The notes: generated by a model from the sequence alone, not told the origin. A stretch of DNA of 64,000 nt from Hyperoodon ampullatus (GCA_949752795.1 OX457060.1:2212501-2276500); one strand, 5' to 3'. Shown: positions 12,076 to 22,324, numbered from the stretch's first letter. Translations and numbers: made by a program.

Positions 12076-12222
12076 CACATAAACAGATAAAATTGTCAAA
12101 GTATTTAGAATTCTTGAAGTTGAGCGATGGGGACGTGAGAGTTTATTGTACTGTTCTCTGTACTGTTATGTCTGTTGGAAATTTTCCACAATATAAATCT
12201 CCCCTAAACCCCTAAAAAATTC
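12076..12222 (+). mobile_element. Old L1M 3' end (sense)
   Basis: 'gttgagcgatggggacgtg', then 'tactgttctctgtactgtt' and 'ggaaattttccacaatata' match the 3' UTR end of old L1 elements. Confidence 0.6.
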
Positions 12223-12479
12223 CCTGGAAACAATTAGGTAAACTATGAGGCAAGAGACAAGCAGAGAGATTCACAATTTAAAAAGAGACAATGTAGAAGA
12301 AAAACATGACGGCCCAAGCAGATAGATGGACAAAGCGTATGAGCCGGCAACTGGTTAAAAAAAAAAATCATGTCTAAGAAGATTTGAAACCCTTTTCAAA
12401 CTCACTAAAATAACTGAAGAAATTAAATGCAAGCAATAGGTTGCCTTTTCTTCTCCCCTGCAATGAACAAAGATTTCAG

Positions 12480-13175
12480 GAGTAGAAGCCGCTAATTTCA
12501 GTGAATGTCAGGGCCAGCTGCAGAGAGTGCATACTGGGACAACTCTTTGGAAGGCAAATTAGTAGTGTGATTTCAACAACCTTAATTTTTTCCTATCTAT
12601 TGAGCCAGTAATTCCATTTCTAGGAATTTTGCCTAAGGAAACAAATAAAGATATGCACAGTGATCTGTGATTCATGTATGCAGATGACTGTGCTAGCATT
12701 ATTTAGAGGAGTGAAAACAATTGGTAATGACGCAAACATCCAACAATAAGTGACTCCTTAGATAATTTTGGATAATTTATTTGTGCATTTATTCAGCAGA
12801 TACTTATCAACATCCCTCTACAAGTCACACCCAGGGGATACAAAGATGAATAAGACACAGCCCCTGTCTTCAGGGAGTTGATAGGGCCATGGGAACATGG
12901 AAAAGTAAACAGGTGACAAAGGCCATTTATATAATTGACTATACTGCAGGTATTAAAAACAGAAGTTGCAAAGTATGGCTTTGTTTTAAGGTAAATGCAG
13001 GGTAAAAAATTGTACATACTACCCTATGTAAAAATATTTAAATAACAATATAAATATTGATAAACAATATGCAAAATATTAACAGATTTACCTCTGAGCG
13101 TTGGGATAATGCATGATTATTTTTTCCTTAGACTTTTCTCTAACTTGCAAAATTTTCTCTATCAAAATATATAAT
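12480..13175 (+). mobile_element. Old L1/HAL1 3' region (sense), split by L2
   Basis: 'gccagtaattccatttctag', 'tttgcctaaggaaacaaat', 'gatatgcacagtgatctgt' and 'agcattatttagaggagtg' give the L1 ORF2 end/3' UTR order. After an L2 piece at 12775-12890 the L1 resumes ('ttaacagatttacctctga', 'ttttccttagacttttct'). Degenerate, no frame. Confidence 0.65.
12775..12890 (-). mobile_element. L2 LINE 3' end, antisense
   Basis: 'catttattcagcagatactt', 'acccaggggatacaaagat' and 'cagcccctgtcttcaggga' are the reverse of the conserved L2 3' end. It lies within the L1/HAL1 match. Since L2 is older, this more likely marks two adjacent fragments than a true insertion. Confidence 0.6.
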
Positions 13176-13263
13176 TCTATAATTAGAAAAAATAACAATA
13201 AAAAGGGAAGCGTGCTACATTTAATGAATGCCTATTATATGCCATGTAGATTTCTGGGCACTA

Positions 13264-13286
13264 CACATACACACACACACACATAC
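13264..13286. repeat. Short (CA)n run
   Basis: About 23 bases of CA/TA dinucleotides embedded in AT-rich DNA. Confidence 0.85.
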
Positions 13287-13329
13287 ATGTTACGTACATA
13301 GTTTCATTTAACTGACACCTTTTAGTGGT

Positions 13330-13760
13330 AGACTTTATTTTTAATTTTTAAAAATGTTCAACTTCCTGTTTTTATTTTTGAATAAGTTCCAAAGTACAAA
13401 TCACATGGTTCCAAAATCCAAAAAATATATATATATAGTGAAAATATATATATAGTGAAATATATATATAGTGAAAAAATATCCCTGCTCTGAACCACTG
13501 TGCTTTGCACCACCATCCCCCATCTTCACTCCGGATTTAACCACTTTTACTAAGATCTGTGTATTATTTATTAAAAATAAGCAAATACAATAAACATATT
13601 TTTATATTCCTCCTTTCTTATACAAAACACAGCATGTTATACATACTATTTCCCATCTTGCTTTTCTCACTAAAATAAAGTCTACCTGTTATTGTTGTGA
13701 AGATTAAAGAACTTCCTCATTTTTAATGCCTGCAAAATATTCCACTGTGTGGATATATAT
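13330..13760 (-). mobile_element. Old L1 3' UTR, antisense
   Basis: 'ttcaacttcctgttttta', 'gcatgttatacatactat' and 'gcaaaatattccactgtgtg' match reversed L1M 3' sequence. It contains an AT-rich minisatellite at 13421-13473. Confidence 0.55.
13421..13473. repeat. AT-rich minisatellite, about 3 units
   Basis: Three tandem units of 20, 17 and 16 bases, each made of an A-run, an (AT)n stretch and the shared ending 'atatatagtg'. Unit length falls from left to right. Confidence 0.85.
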
Positions 13761-14079
13761 GTGGAGCATCGTCCAGCATTGAAATCTGACTAATTAGTTC
13801 TGCTGCAAATGAAGTTCACATTTTTTCCTATTAATCTGTGTGCTTCTAAAAGGATAAGATCTAGTTCAAATGAGGAGTTTGCAAAAATTTTTCCCTTATG
13901 AGTCTGAATGGTGTCTAATATTGGGTTGGCCAAAAAGTGCCTTCGGTTTTTAAGTAAAAATAGAAGACATTTTTCATTTTCACCAAGAACTTTATTGAAC
14001 AACGTATTCATCCTTTTGTTCCACTACCTTCTGCCATTTTTCAGACAACTTCATAATTCCATCTTTCCAAAACTTTTTT

Positions 14080-14447
14080 TTTTAAAGATTTAATTTTGTT
14101 TTATTTTTGGCTGCACTGGGTCTTCATTGCTGCATGTGGGGTTTCTCTAGTTGTGGCGAGTGAGGGCTACTCTTCATTGAGGTGCACGGGCTTCTCGTTG
14201 TGGTGGCTTCTCTGCGGGGGCTACTCTTGTTGTGGAGCATGGGCTGTAGGCGTGCAGGCTTCAGTAGTTGTGGCACATGGGCTCAGCAGTTGTGGCACAT
14301 GGGCTCTAGAAAGCAGGCTCAGTAGTTATGGCTCATGGGCTTAGTTGCTCCGAGACATGTGGGATCTTCCTAGACCAGGGATCGAACCTGTGTCCCCTGC
14401 ACTGACAGGTGAATTCCCATCCACTGTGCCACCAGGGAAGTCCCTTC
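14080..14447 (-). mobile_element. CHR-family SINE, antisense, inside mariner
   Basis: A long-form tRNA-derived SINE read in reverse: T/A-rich tail near 14080, 'tggctgcactgggtcttca', several 'agttgtggcacatgggct' repeats typical of the long 3' region, 'gatcgaacctgtgtccc' (reversed B box) and 'ccaccagggaagtccc' at the right end. The flanking duplication 'ccaaaactttt' is present at 14067-14077 and at 14448-14458. It dates the SINE as younger than the mariner. Confidence 0.9.
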
Positions 14448-14454
14448 CCAAAAC

Positions 14455-15497
14455 TTTTTATCTTTTTGAGCAAAGAACTGTTCCAGGTGCATTTTACAGT
14501 CTTCCAGGGAATTGAAATTTTTTCCATTAAGAGAATTTTATAAAGACCTAAATAAATGGAAATCCAAAAGTGCAGTGTCTGGTGAAGACGGCAGATGAAT
14601 CAGAACTTCCCAGCCAAGCTGTAACAGTTTTTGCCTGGTCATCAAAGAAACATGCGGTCTTGCATTATCTTGATGGAAGATTATGCATTTTCTGTTGACA
14701 AATTCTGGATGCTTTTCGTCAAGTGCTGCTTTCAGTTGGTCTAATTGGGAGCAGTACTTGTTGGAATTAATTGTTTGGTTTTCCAGAAGGAGCTCATAAC
14801 AGAGGACTCCCTTCCAGTCTTACCATATACACAACATCACCATTTTTGGATGAAGACTGGCCTTTGGTGTGGTTGGTGGTGGTTCATTTCGCTTGACCCA
14901 CGATCTCTTCTGTTCCGCATTATTGTACAGTATTCACTTTTCAGCACCTGTCACAATTTGTTTTAAAAATGGAACGTTTTCATTATGTTTAAGTAGAGAA
15001 TCGCATGTGGAAATACGGACAAGAAGGTTTTTTTCTCTTAACTTATGTGGAACCCAAATATCAAAGCGATTAACATAACCAAACTGGTGCAAATGATTTT
15101 CAGTGCCTGATTTGGATATTTTGAGTATGTCGGCTATCTCCTTCGTGGTATAATGTTGATTGTTCTCAATTAATGTCTCAATTTGAGCGCTATCAACTTC
15201 AACTGGTCTACCCAACTGTGGAGCATCGTCCAGTGAGAAATCTCCAGCATGAAACTTCGCCAACCACTTTTGACAAGTTTGACCAGTCACAGCACCTTCT
15301 CCTTACACTGCACAAATCTTTTTTTTTTTTTTTTTTTGCATTTCAGTTGAGTTTTTACCTTTCTTGAAATAATGAAACATAATTTGACAAAAATGTTGCT
15401 TTTTTCTTGCATCTTCAATAGTAAAATGTCCACACAAAAATTCACTAATTTTGATGTCTTTTTTTTTTTTAATGCACGCTGATATGACAGCTGTCAC
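14455..15497 (-). pseudogene. Mariner transposase pseudogene
   Basis: Mariner transposases bind the terminal repeats with paired helix-turn-helix domains and cut and paste DNA with a DDD catalytic triad. The longest open piece (15290 to 14934, 118 codons) shows the N-terminal binding region: 'GQTCQKWLAKFHAGDFSLDD', 'GRPVEVD', a second HTH around 'TTKEIADILKISKS' and the linker 'WVPHKL'. At the first catalytic position the sequence reads TGAEK-stop where mariners have TGDEKW, so the Asp is Ala and the Trp codon is a TGA stop. The second catalytic Asp is kept in 'HQDNARPHV' (near 14655-14680), and a third in 'SPDTALLDF' (near 14565-14600). A further stop interrupts the middle part and an expanded T-run at 15319-15337 shifts the N-terminal frame. 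The open frame 15497-15303 holds the first residues. The gene is dead. Similarity to insect mellifera-type mariners is my recollection. Confidence 0.85.
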
Positions 15498-15611
15498 ATA
15501 GAATCTAACAAAATTGTTTCAAATGAAGTTAAAGACAACTAAGTGCTACTAGAGCCATCTTACAGAGCAAAAAACAAATGAACATTTTGGCTAATCCAAC
15601 AGAATAAGATT

Positions 15612-15765
15612 TTGTTCAAAGTCACCTGTCCTAGTCCCATTTTATAGATGAGGAATAGAAACCTCAGAGAGGCTCAGTGAATTGGCCAGAGTTACAAGCT
15701 AGTAAATGAGTGATCTAGGCCTCAAACTCAAGCCTGTCAGGGTCAGAGCCCATGCTTTTTCAGTC
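15612..15765 (-). mobile_element. MIR SINE, antisense
   Basis: 'tcccattttatagatgagga', 'cctcagagaggctcagtga', 'gttacaagctagtaaatga' and 'ctcaaactcaagcc' are the reverse MIR order, covering most of the element. Confidence 0.85.
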
Positions 15766-16459
15766 AGAGCTGGACTGAGAACTAATCATCACAGACTTAT
15801 TATAAGAAGATACAGGGAACTTAGAATTTTGTATAAAAGGTCAATGATTAGCTTATTATAATTATTTAGGCATAGCAGAAGAAACAGTGGAAACTTCTGA
15901 ATAATTGTGAGCAGGAAAGCTCATGGGTAAGGATTGGGGAGGGGATGATCAAAAGATCCAGGAGGACTTCACAGCGATTTTGAGGGACCCATACCCATTG
16001 GAATCAAGAAATTTGTTGTTTTTCAATAAAGGAAGTTCTGAGTGGGCAATTGGTTAGCAGTCTTTTCTTGAGCTCGGGAGGACACAGTGCCTGGCCATAA
16101 TCCTTCAGTGTGGGGTTTCCCTGGTCGGTTCTAGCTTCTGAGGTCTGATCTTGGCAAAAAGTCTGTGTGTGTGTATGTGTGTGGTGAGGCAGGTGTTGGA
16201 GCTGTTGGCAAGGGGTGAGATGGGAGTTCTAGCAGGTTGAAAACCAATGTTAATAGTGTCCTTATTCCTTAGATTAAGTGCTAAAGGGGCCCCTGAAAGA
16301 CTGCTAGCAAATAAGAGACAATGAGTCTGGGTGTCCTAGTAGAGAGCAGACATTTCTAACTCTTCTCAGCTCTGTTCAGCCGAGACAGGTAATGGGCTTA
16401 CAAAGAAAAGCCATCTCGTTTTCCTCCACTCCCCAGTGTAATACATGGGTGAGGGTGAC
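15766..16459. other. Unannotated stretch with a short GT run
   Basis: No exon recognised. A short (GT)n-like run lies at about 16160-16184. Confidence 0.4.
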
Positions 16460-16467
16460 CCATAGGG

Positions 16468-16585
16468 TAGGGTTGTCAGATAAAATATAGGACACCTAAT
16501 TATATCTATCAGATAAACATTGTGTAAATTTTTAGTATAAGTACATCCCATGTAAGGTTTTTATTTGCTAAATCTGGTAACCCCA
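16468..16585. mobile_element. Small palindromic hAT-type element (MER53-like)
   Basis: A 118 bp element with inverted ends (left 'tagggttgtcagataaa', right 'gctaaatctggtaacccca') and an internal palindrome around 'tttagtataagtacatccca'. It is flanked by the perfect 8 bp duplication 'ccataggg' (16460-16467 and 16586-16593), the hAT superfamily TSD length. No coding capacity. Confidence 0.7.
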
Positions 16586-17109
16586 CCATAGGGGCTCAGC
16601 TCACACATTTCTGACAGCATCCATTCTTTTTCTGCAGGTATTTACTAATCTCAGGTGAGACTATTTAGGGAAGGAGGTGTTGAAGAGATTCTGCCTTCAG
16701 ATGACTTCCATTTTATGGCTGTTGGTAAGTCTACCTGGTTGTAACAACACCATTTCCCTATAAAACAGACAAACAAACAAACAAACAAATATTTTATTTA
16801 TCTATCCATTTATGTATTAAGCTATCTCTAGATAATTTTTGGATTACAAAAACAAGACATATTCATTGTAGGAAAAATAGATATAAATAGATATGTGTGT
16901 ATGTATACATATACACAAGTATGTAACAATACATTTAATTTTACTTGAATTTGACAGAAGAATATCAAGGTGTAAATGATAGAATTACTAAACTCCAGAT
17001 AAATATGTTTTTTATAGAAAGATAAATCAGTTCCTTAAAAAAACTCTAAAATAAAAAAAAAGTAAAAGCAGGGTAAATATAAAAAATGAAATAACATAGG
17101 AAAATTATT
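16586..17109. other. AT-rich stretch with (AAAC)n run
   Basis: An (AAAC)n run lies at about 16769-16789. The AT-rich sequence after 16800 is probably degenerate L1/HAL1, but no block is clear enough to call. Confidence 0.4.
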
Positions 17110-17444
17110 TTACATGTCTATAATCATGATATAAATGTACCAGACTCTCTAGTTAAAATATAGAATTATCAGATTAAACTGAAAAATCCAAACATATTCT
17201 GCTTGCAAAAGCCACATGAAAGCAAAGGGACATGGAAAGGCTGAAAATAAAGGGATGGAAAATAGATACTTGCCAAAACAAAGCTTGCATAGCTATATTA
17301 ATATCAGATTTTTAAAAAAGATGAAGAGGGCCAGTCAAGATATGATGATGAAATCTTCAATTCATTATAAACTTAAATATACTTAATAACATAGTCTCAA
17401 AATATATAAAGCAAAATTTGACAGACCAATAAGGATACATTGAT

Positions 17445-17482
17445 AAACACACATCACACTGGGAAACACACATCACACTGGG
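17445..17482. repeat. 19 bp perfect tandem duplication
   Basis: The unit 'aaacacacatcacactggg' occurs twice in direct succession without change, inside old L1 sequence. Confidence 0.95.
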
Positions 17483-17576
17483 AAATTTTTGATATAATTT
17501 TATCAGTAATTAATAGATAAAGCAGACAACAATCTTTCATGGTATTTGGACAATATAATTAACAAAATTGATCCAA

Positions 17577-17578
<2 letters not shown>

Positions 17579-17616
<38 letters not shown>
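17579..17616. repeat. (TA)n microsatellite
   Basis: About 18 uninterrupted TA repeats followed by 'cacacc'. Likely variable in length. Confidence 0.95.
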
Positions 17617-17619
<3 letters not shown>

Positions 17620-17930
17620 CCCTATAGAAAGAAATTGGAGCATATACATTCTTCTCAAGAACATAAGGATCATGTATAATAACTAACCCAAAAGTAGGCT
17701 GTTAATTAGGTCTCTGTACATTTTAAAGAATTAATAACATAGAGACCACATATCTGATTCCAGTGCAATTAAGGAAGAAACAAATAGATAAAAATAATTT
17801 AAAAATCCACACATTATGAAATTTAAAAACAAAATCTAAATAACTATAGATCAAAAGAGAAATAAAAACAGACATTTACAATACTTGGAATGGTCTGAAA
17901 AATAATGGCAGCTTCCTGCATCTATTTAGT

Positions 17931-18640
17931 TCTATACATCATTTCCAAAATCAATTAAGTCAAGAGGAAGAGCAATAAAATCATCCATGATCCACACCTT
18001 TACATCACTAGGATACAGAGACCACCACAAACTTTAAACTAACTACAAGTTGAGAAATAAACACCATGTTTCAACAGATCTTCTGCTGCTGTTGCTGGTA
18101 GGAGAGTAGAGACTTATGAGAATCTGTGAAAAAGGAAATTAGGAGAAGAGGGCATAGACAAAACACATACAAAATCACTCCCAGAAAAAGAAAGTGCAAC
18201 AGTAAGTGTCAAAATACTGTACACAGGTCTGGGACATGGTAGCTCACAGCATCAACCAAAGGGAAAATGGCTTGAAAGTGAACAGGATTGGAATTGGCAG
18301 CCTCAGAAAAGCATAGCTTCTAGGAGATAATAAAATAAATGGAGATAAATTATGTCCTTTGTGGACTGAGAGTGAGGGAAAGTTGTAAGTAAGAGAGGAA
18401 AAATATTGATTCTGCAGAAATGAAAAAGGGATAAGATATGCCAATGCTTTTCATTCCCCTCATCATCATCCATAAAAAAACTGCAGAAAAGGGTACTCTT
18501 AAACTATGAACTCTGTGCACACAGTGCTCAGGAATAGGAAAAATAAAAAAATAAATCAAACCAAGTCCATATAAGACTAGTAGCTAATCAAAATTCTCCC
18601 CTAGCAAACATCCCCAAAATGGAAGAAACTGATAAAACAT
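17931..18640. other. AT-rich stretch, probably degenerate L1/HAL1
   Basis: A-rich plus strand consistent with decayed LINE sequence. The open frames on the minus strand (18244-18559) are translations of A-rich DNA. Confidence 0.35.
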
Positions 18641-19375
18641 GTTGCGATATGAATTGAATACACTTAAAAAAAGCATTTGGAGATTAAAAAATTAGAATCA
18701 GAAATTAAAAATCTAAAAACAAAAATGAACAAAACATCTTGTTTTGAAATGCAATGAGAAGAAATTCAATGAGAGTTGACCAAACTCAGGAAGGAAATTG
18801 AAGAAAAAGGCAAAACAATTTCAGAAATACAAAATAAATAATGAGCCGTACAAGGACGAATATATTGAAGTGAAAATTTGAAAAGGAACACTGAAGAAAG
18901 GCAGAAAACAATGAAAACAACAAAAGTAATAAAAATGAAAGGAGTAAAATGGTTCTGAAAATGATTGAAATGGAAGATGGGCAAAGAAGTTTCAGCCTAC
19001 ATATAATAGGAATCCCTGGAAGAAAAGGGCAAACACAGGAACAAAACAAATATTTAAAACTGTATTCAAGAAAACTTTCCAGGGCCTCCCTGGTGGCGCA
19101 GTGGTTGAGAGTCTGCCTGCCGATGCAGGGGACACGGGTTCGTGTCCCTGTCCGGGAAGATCCCACATGCTGTGGAGCGGCTGGGCCCATGAGCCATGGC
19201 CGCTGAGCCTGCGCGTTCAGAGCCTGTGCTCCGCAACGGGAGAGGCCACAACAGTGAGAGGCCCGTGTACCACAAAAAAAAAAAAAAAAAAAAAAAAAAA
19301 AGAAAGAAGACTTTCCAGAAATGAGAGAAAAGTAAATAATCATATTAAAATGGCCCATCATGTTGTCAAGAACTG
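18641..19375 (+). mobile_element. HAL1/L1 ORF1-like region (sense), split by SINE
   Basis: Highly A-rich coding-like sequence resembling the coiled coil of L1/HAL1 ORF1, followed by 'acatataataggaatccct' and 'aaaactttccag', matching the junction of ORF1 domains. A CHR SINE interrupts it at 19081-19303, and the sequence then continues ('atgagagaaaagtaaataatc'). Confidence 0.6.
19081..19303 (+). mobile_element. CHR-family SINE, young, with pol III promoter
   Basis: Starts 'gcctccctggtggcgcagtg'. The A box 'tggcgcagtgg' lies near 19093 and the B box 'ggttcgtgtcc' near 19137, followed by the tRNA-unrelated body and an A-run of about 30. The TSD 'aagaaaactttccag' (19068-19082) reappears as 'aagaagactttccag' (19304-19318). 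The clean boxes and long pure A-tail indicate a recent insertion. The 191-codon minus-strand frame across it is not a gene. Confidence 0.95.
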
Positions 19376-19399
19376 TGAAGAGTCTTATATTTTATCCTA

Positions 19400-19795
19400 C
19401 TTATAAGCTAATAAGTTAGCTTGCCACAGTTTTATGGTTGCCAGTAGAAAACATGAGACTCCTAGGTCAGAGAGTAAAGACAGTTTATTCCTCACAGCAA
19501 TATCAGTACCCAATGTATTGTCCTTTTTATGTTGATTCCCTCAGCCCCAATATTCAAGGGGGATGTGCAGAGGGCTAGACAATATCTGCACATACAGAGT
19601 AACAGGAGAGGTACTCTGAGCTTAGGGAACCCGAGTGTTTCATAGTGGGTAGATAGCATCCCTTCCTTCTGCTTTATTATGCTGAACACCAAGCATGTCT
19701 TCTTTTTGTCCTGGAGGGCAAAACTATCTCTATCTTCTTATCTCTATCTTCTGAGACTGTTTGCTATATAAGCTCCCTTAAAAATATAGTCTGGA
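19400..19795 (-). mobile_element. Possible ERVL-type LTR, antisense
   Basis: On the minus strand, 'ctgtgaggaataaactgtc' followed by 'agtctcatgttttctactgg' and 'cataaaactgtggcaagc' resembles the poly-A signal and U5 end of ERVL-type LTRs. The 5' end and class are uncertain. Confidence 0.45.
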
Positions 19796-19804
19796 ACAAA
19801 ACAA

Positions 19805-19895
19805 TGAGTGTATATTCTGTATATACTGCATATACTAATATTTATATGTATATACTGTATATATATTCTGTATATATTTGCAATATATACAGAAA
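19805..19895. repeat. TA-rich low-complexity tract
   Basis: Repeated 'tatatactg/ctgtatatat' motifs; simple AT-rich sequence. Confidence 0.8.
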
Positions 19896-20111
19896 TATGA
19901 GTGACTCAGAGAGTTGTTTCCCAACACATATATTTTGAAAATTGTCCCAGAATGCTCAAATCTGAGACATAAACTACTAGACTTTAAGGACAAAGAAAAA
20001 TCCTCAGGGATTCCAGGCACAACTATGAAATTAAATGTATAAGAAAATTAAGCTTCCATCCATCTTCTCCAGAACAACATACAAAGGAAGGTAGCAATGG
20101 GATGATTTTTT

Positions 20112-20490
20112 TTGCATGTGGGGGTGGAAAAAGAGTCATTGCAGATATAATTAGTAAAGTTAAGAAGATGTAATACTGGAGTACTATGACCAGTGTCCCT
20201 ACAAGAAGAGAAGAGACACAGACATACAGACACAGGAGCGAAGACCATCATGTGACAATGGAGGCAAGTATTGAAGTGCTGCACCTGTCAGCCAAGGAAC
20301 GTCAAGGATTGTGAGCAAAGCACCAGAAGCTATCAAGAGGCAAGGAAGTGTTCTCGCCTACAGGTTTCAGAGGGAGAGTGGCCCTGCTAAAAATTTGATT
20401 TCAGGCTTCTAGCCTCCAGAACAAATTCTGTTGCTTGAAGCCGGCCAGTTTGTGGTACTTTGTCATAGCAGCCCTAGGAAACTAATACAG
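20112..20490 (+). mobile_element. MLT1-like LTR (ERVL-MaLR), 5' incomplete
   Basis: 'gcagatataattagtaaagt', 'cagtgtccctacaagaagag', 'gaagctatcaagaggcaag', 'ggcttctagcctccagaac' and the terminal 'gccctaggaaactaataca' give the standard order and 3' end of MaLR LTRs. Confidence 0.75.
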
Positions 20491-20492
20491 AT

Positions 20493-20715
20493 GGATACTT
20501 CCTTAACATGACAAAATATATGAACCTCAAAGCCTAAAGCCAGAGTCCTACTTGATGGGGGAACACTAGAGCTATTCTGACTAAGGCAAAGATGCTCATT
20601 ATCTTTAGTATGTTTTAACATTGTCTTTGAGGTATTAACCAATGCAATTGGATAAGAATAGACATTTAAAGGTATAAGAATTGGAAAAGAGGTAAAACTA
20701 TCTCTATGTACACTT
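20493..20715 (+). mobile_element. L1 ORF2 reverse-transcriptase fragment (sense)
   Basis: 'aaagccagagtcctacttga', 'gtatgttttaacattgtctt', 'ggtattaaccaatgcaatt' and 'attggaaaagaggtaaaact' follow L1 reverse-transcriptase order just before the catalytic motif. Degenerate. Confidence 0.6.
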
Positions 20716-20882
20716 ACCACAAGGCTCAGCAATCACACTCCTGGACATTTATCTCAGAGAAATGAAAACTTATGTTCACGCAAAAACCTACATGTGGCTA
20801 TTCATAACAGCTTTATTTGTAATAGCCCCAAACTGGAAATGACCAAAACGTCCTTCAACAGGTGAATGATTAGACAATCATA
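20716..20882 (+). mobile_element. L1 ORF2 3' fragment (sense)
   Basis: 'ctcagcaatcacactcctgg', 'agaaatgaaaacttatgttc', 'gctttatttgtaatagcccc' and 'gaccaaaacgtccttcaac' match the ORF2 end of L1. It abuts a segment from much further upstream in L1. Confidence 0.7.
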
Positions 20883-20884
20883 CT

Positions 20885-21092
20885 CAGGAAAATAGATTAA
20901 ACGTTTAAACAAAATACTAGAAATTTGAATCCAACAGCAAGTAGGGAAAAAAACATATAATCAGGTTGGTGTTATCCTAGGAGTGCATGACTGACTTAAT
21001 GTTATAAAACTATTTACAAAATCACTACATTAACAGATTAAGGGGGGAGCATATGATCATCATCCTCATATTACAAAAACCTATAAATATCT
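20885..21092 (+). mobile_element. L1 ORF2 early RT fragment (sense), out of order
   Basis: 'aacaaaatactagaaatttg', 'tgttatcctaggagtgcatg', 'cattaacagattaagggggg' and 'catatgatcatcatcctc' correspond to L1 reverse-transcriptase sequence upstream of the two preceding fragments. The order along the chromosome is therefore not the order in L1. Confidence 0.6.
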
Positions 21093-22324
21093 AATGCTTA
21101 GATCTCCAAGTTACCCTCGGGGGTATCTAATCTTTTCCACCTTCTGGGTGCTCAGGCTGCACAGCCCAGTGCCCCCTTGCAGAGACTGGCGTTTATCTTG
21201 CTTTCCCGTCTCTCCTGTATCTATTTTCTTGAGAGGTCAGGGTGGATTACGCATTCTTACTCCCCTTTCCTGCCTTACATCTGGACCTTAGATCCTTACT
21301 ACTCAAAATGTGGTGTGTCGACCAGCGGAAGCCTGGGAGGAATGCAGAGGCTCAGCTCTACCCCAGAGCTACCAAACCAGAATCTTCCCTTTAACAAGAC
21401 CCTAGGTAATTCCTTTGCACATGCAAGTTGAGTAACAGTGTCCTAGAGCACAGGCTGACACTTTGTCTCCTTTGTCCTCTGGTCCCTCCAAGCTAGCTCC
21501 CCTCAAGAGCTGAGGGTTGGCCTTAGGGAAGAGGCCCAGCAGGTAGACCAGAGAAGGGAAAGGGTGCATACATAATTTAACATTTGACATCACCTTCGTG
21601 GCACTTTTCATACCTCTCACCCAGGTTTTGGAGGACTCTGCTGAGGACCCATGCTGGTTCCTATTTGGCTGTTACTCATCAACCGTCTCTGCTGGTTGGG
21701 AAGAATGGTGGGGGGCAGTGTGGGGAAAGTAAGCAGAGGTCAGTTCCCAGTTTCAGTTCACATATTGTAATATCAAAGCCCTCTCAGCTGATGTGTGGTA
21801 GCTGTGTGCTCCTGTGTCTCCCCTCAGCTTTAGAGGTCTCCACTTCTGCCCCCTGCCCTCCTTCACCCTCTCTGCCCTGCAGGTCAAGACTCTGTGTATC
21901 TCTAACCCAGAGGAAACAAGCCCCCAGTCTGGCCTCAAGATGTGTGCGGACAATGTGTGGTCCTACACATTGTTTTCTTCCCTCTCTGAAAATATGAAAC
22001 AGGAGGTTTAATACTCGGTTCTGAGCCTCTGAAGATCTGACAGCTGGGTCCTCCTTTTCTCCCAGCCTCAGCTCACAGTGCTTGGGGAGGCAGAGGTACT
22101 CTTTCCCCTTTGGCTGGGACATTATCTCGCCCCTTCTCCAGGGTGTCTCCCTCACACGCCTACACACGGCCCCTTCTCCTGCTTCCCGCCTTGCAGCCTA
22201 GCCTGCTGGACACTGGCACTGAGACTCTGATCCAATGGCCTTGGAAGACTTTCACCTCTTAGGAAAATGTGTCCCAGGTGTTGGTGGCTGTCACCATCCA
22301 AACTTGCTGGTCCTCTGATCTTTT
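21093..22324. other. Unannotated stretch, no gene recognised
   Basis: Mixed composition. The open frames at 21584-21997 (+) and 21784-22167 (-) overlap in opposite directions and have no recognisable domain. Confidence 0.4.

Larger units (their letters stand above)
13921..15600 (-). mobile_element. Mariner DNA transposon, inactive
   Basis: The left end is 'ttgggttggccaaaaagtgc' preceded by TA (13919-13920). The right end reads 'attttggctaatccaac', whose reverse complement matches the left terminal repeat with a few changes. Between them lies a degraded mariner transposase on the minus strand. A CHR SINE interrupts the element at 14080-14447. Without the SINE the mariner is about 1.3 kb, the normal full length for the family, so this is a near-complete copy. 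Confidence 0.9.
17110..17930 (+). mobile_element. Old L1 ORF2 endonuclease region (sense)
   Basis: Recognisable order of the L1 endonuclease domain: 'catattctgcttgcaaaag', 'ggctgaaaataaagggatgg', 'catagctatattaatatcag', 'cattcttctcaagaacata' and 'acacattatgaaatttaaa'. Heavily mutated, without a usable frame. It holds a 19 bp tandem duplication (17445-17482) and a TA microsatellite (17579-17616). Confidence 0.7.

Noticed and set aside
13761..15233. Identical 16-mer 'gtggagcatcgtccag' at 13761-13776 and 15218-15233
   Set aside because: It looks like a link between the left flank and the mariner, but a shared 16-mer is expected by chance about once in a window of this size, and the flanking bases do not match.
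17445..17482. CRISPR-like direct repeats
   Set aside because: Only two adjacent units without spacers in a mammalian L1; a tandem duplication.
19081..19303. tRNA gene candidate from A and B boxes
   Set aside because: The boxes belong to the tRNA-derived head of a CHR SINE; the sequence carries a SINE body, poly-A tail and TSD. The same holds for the copies at 45524, 46485 and 56588.
18786..19361. 191-codon minus-strand open frame
   Set aside because: It runs through the reversed poly-A tail and body of a CHR SINE and flanking L1/HAL1 sequence; a phenylalanine run marks the tail.
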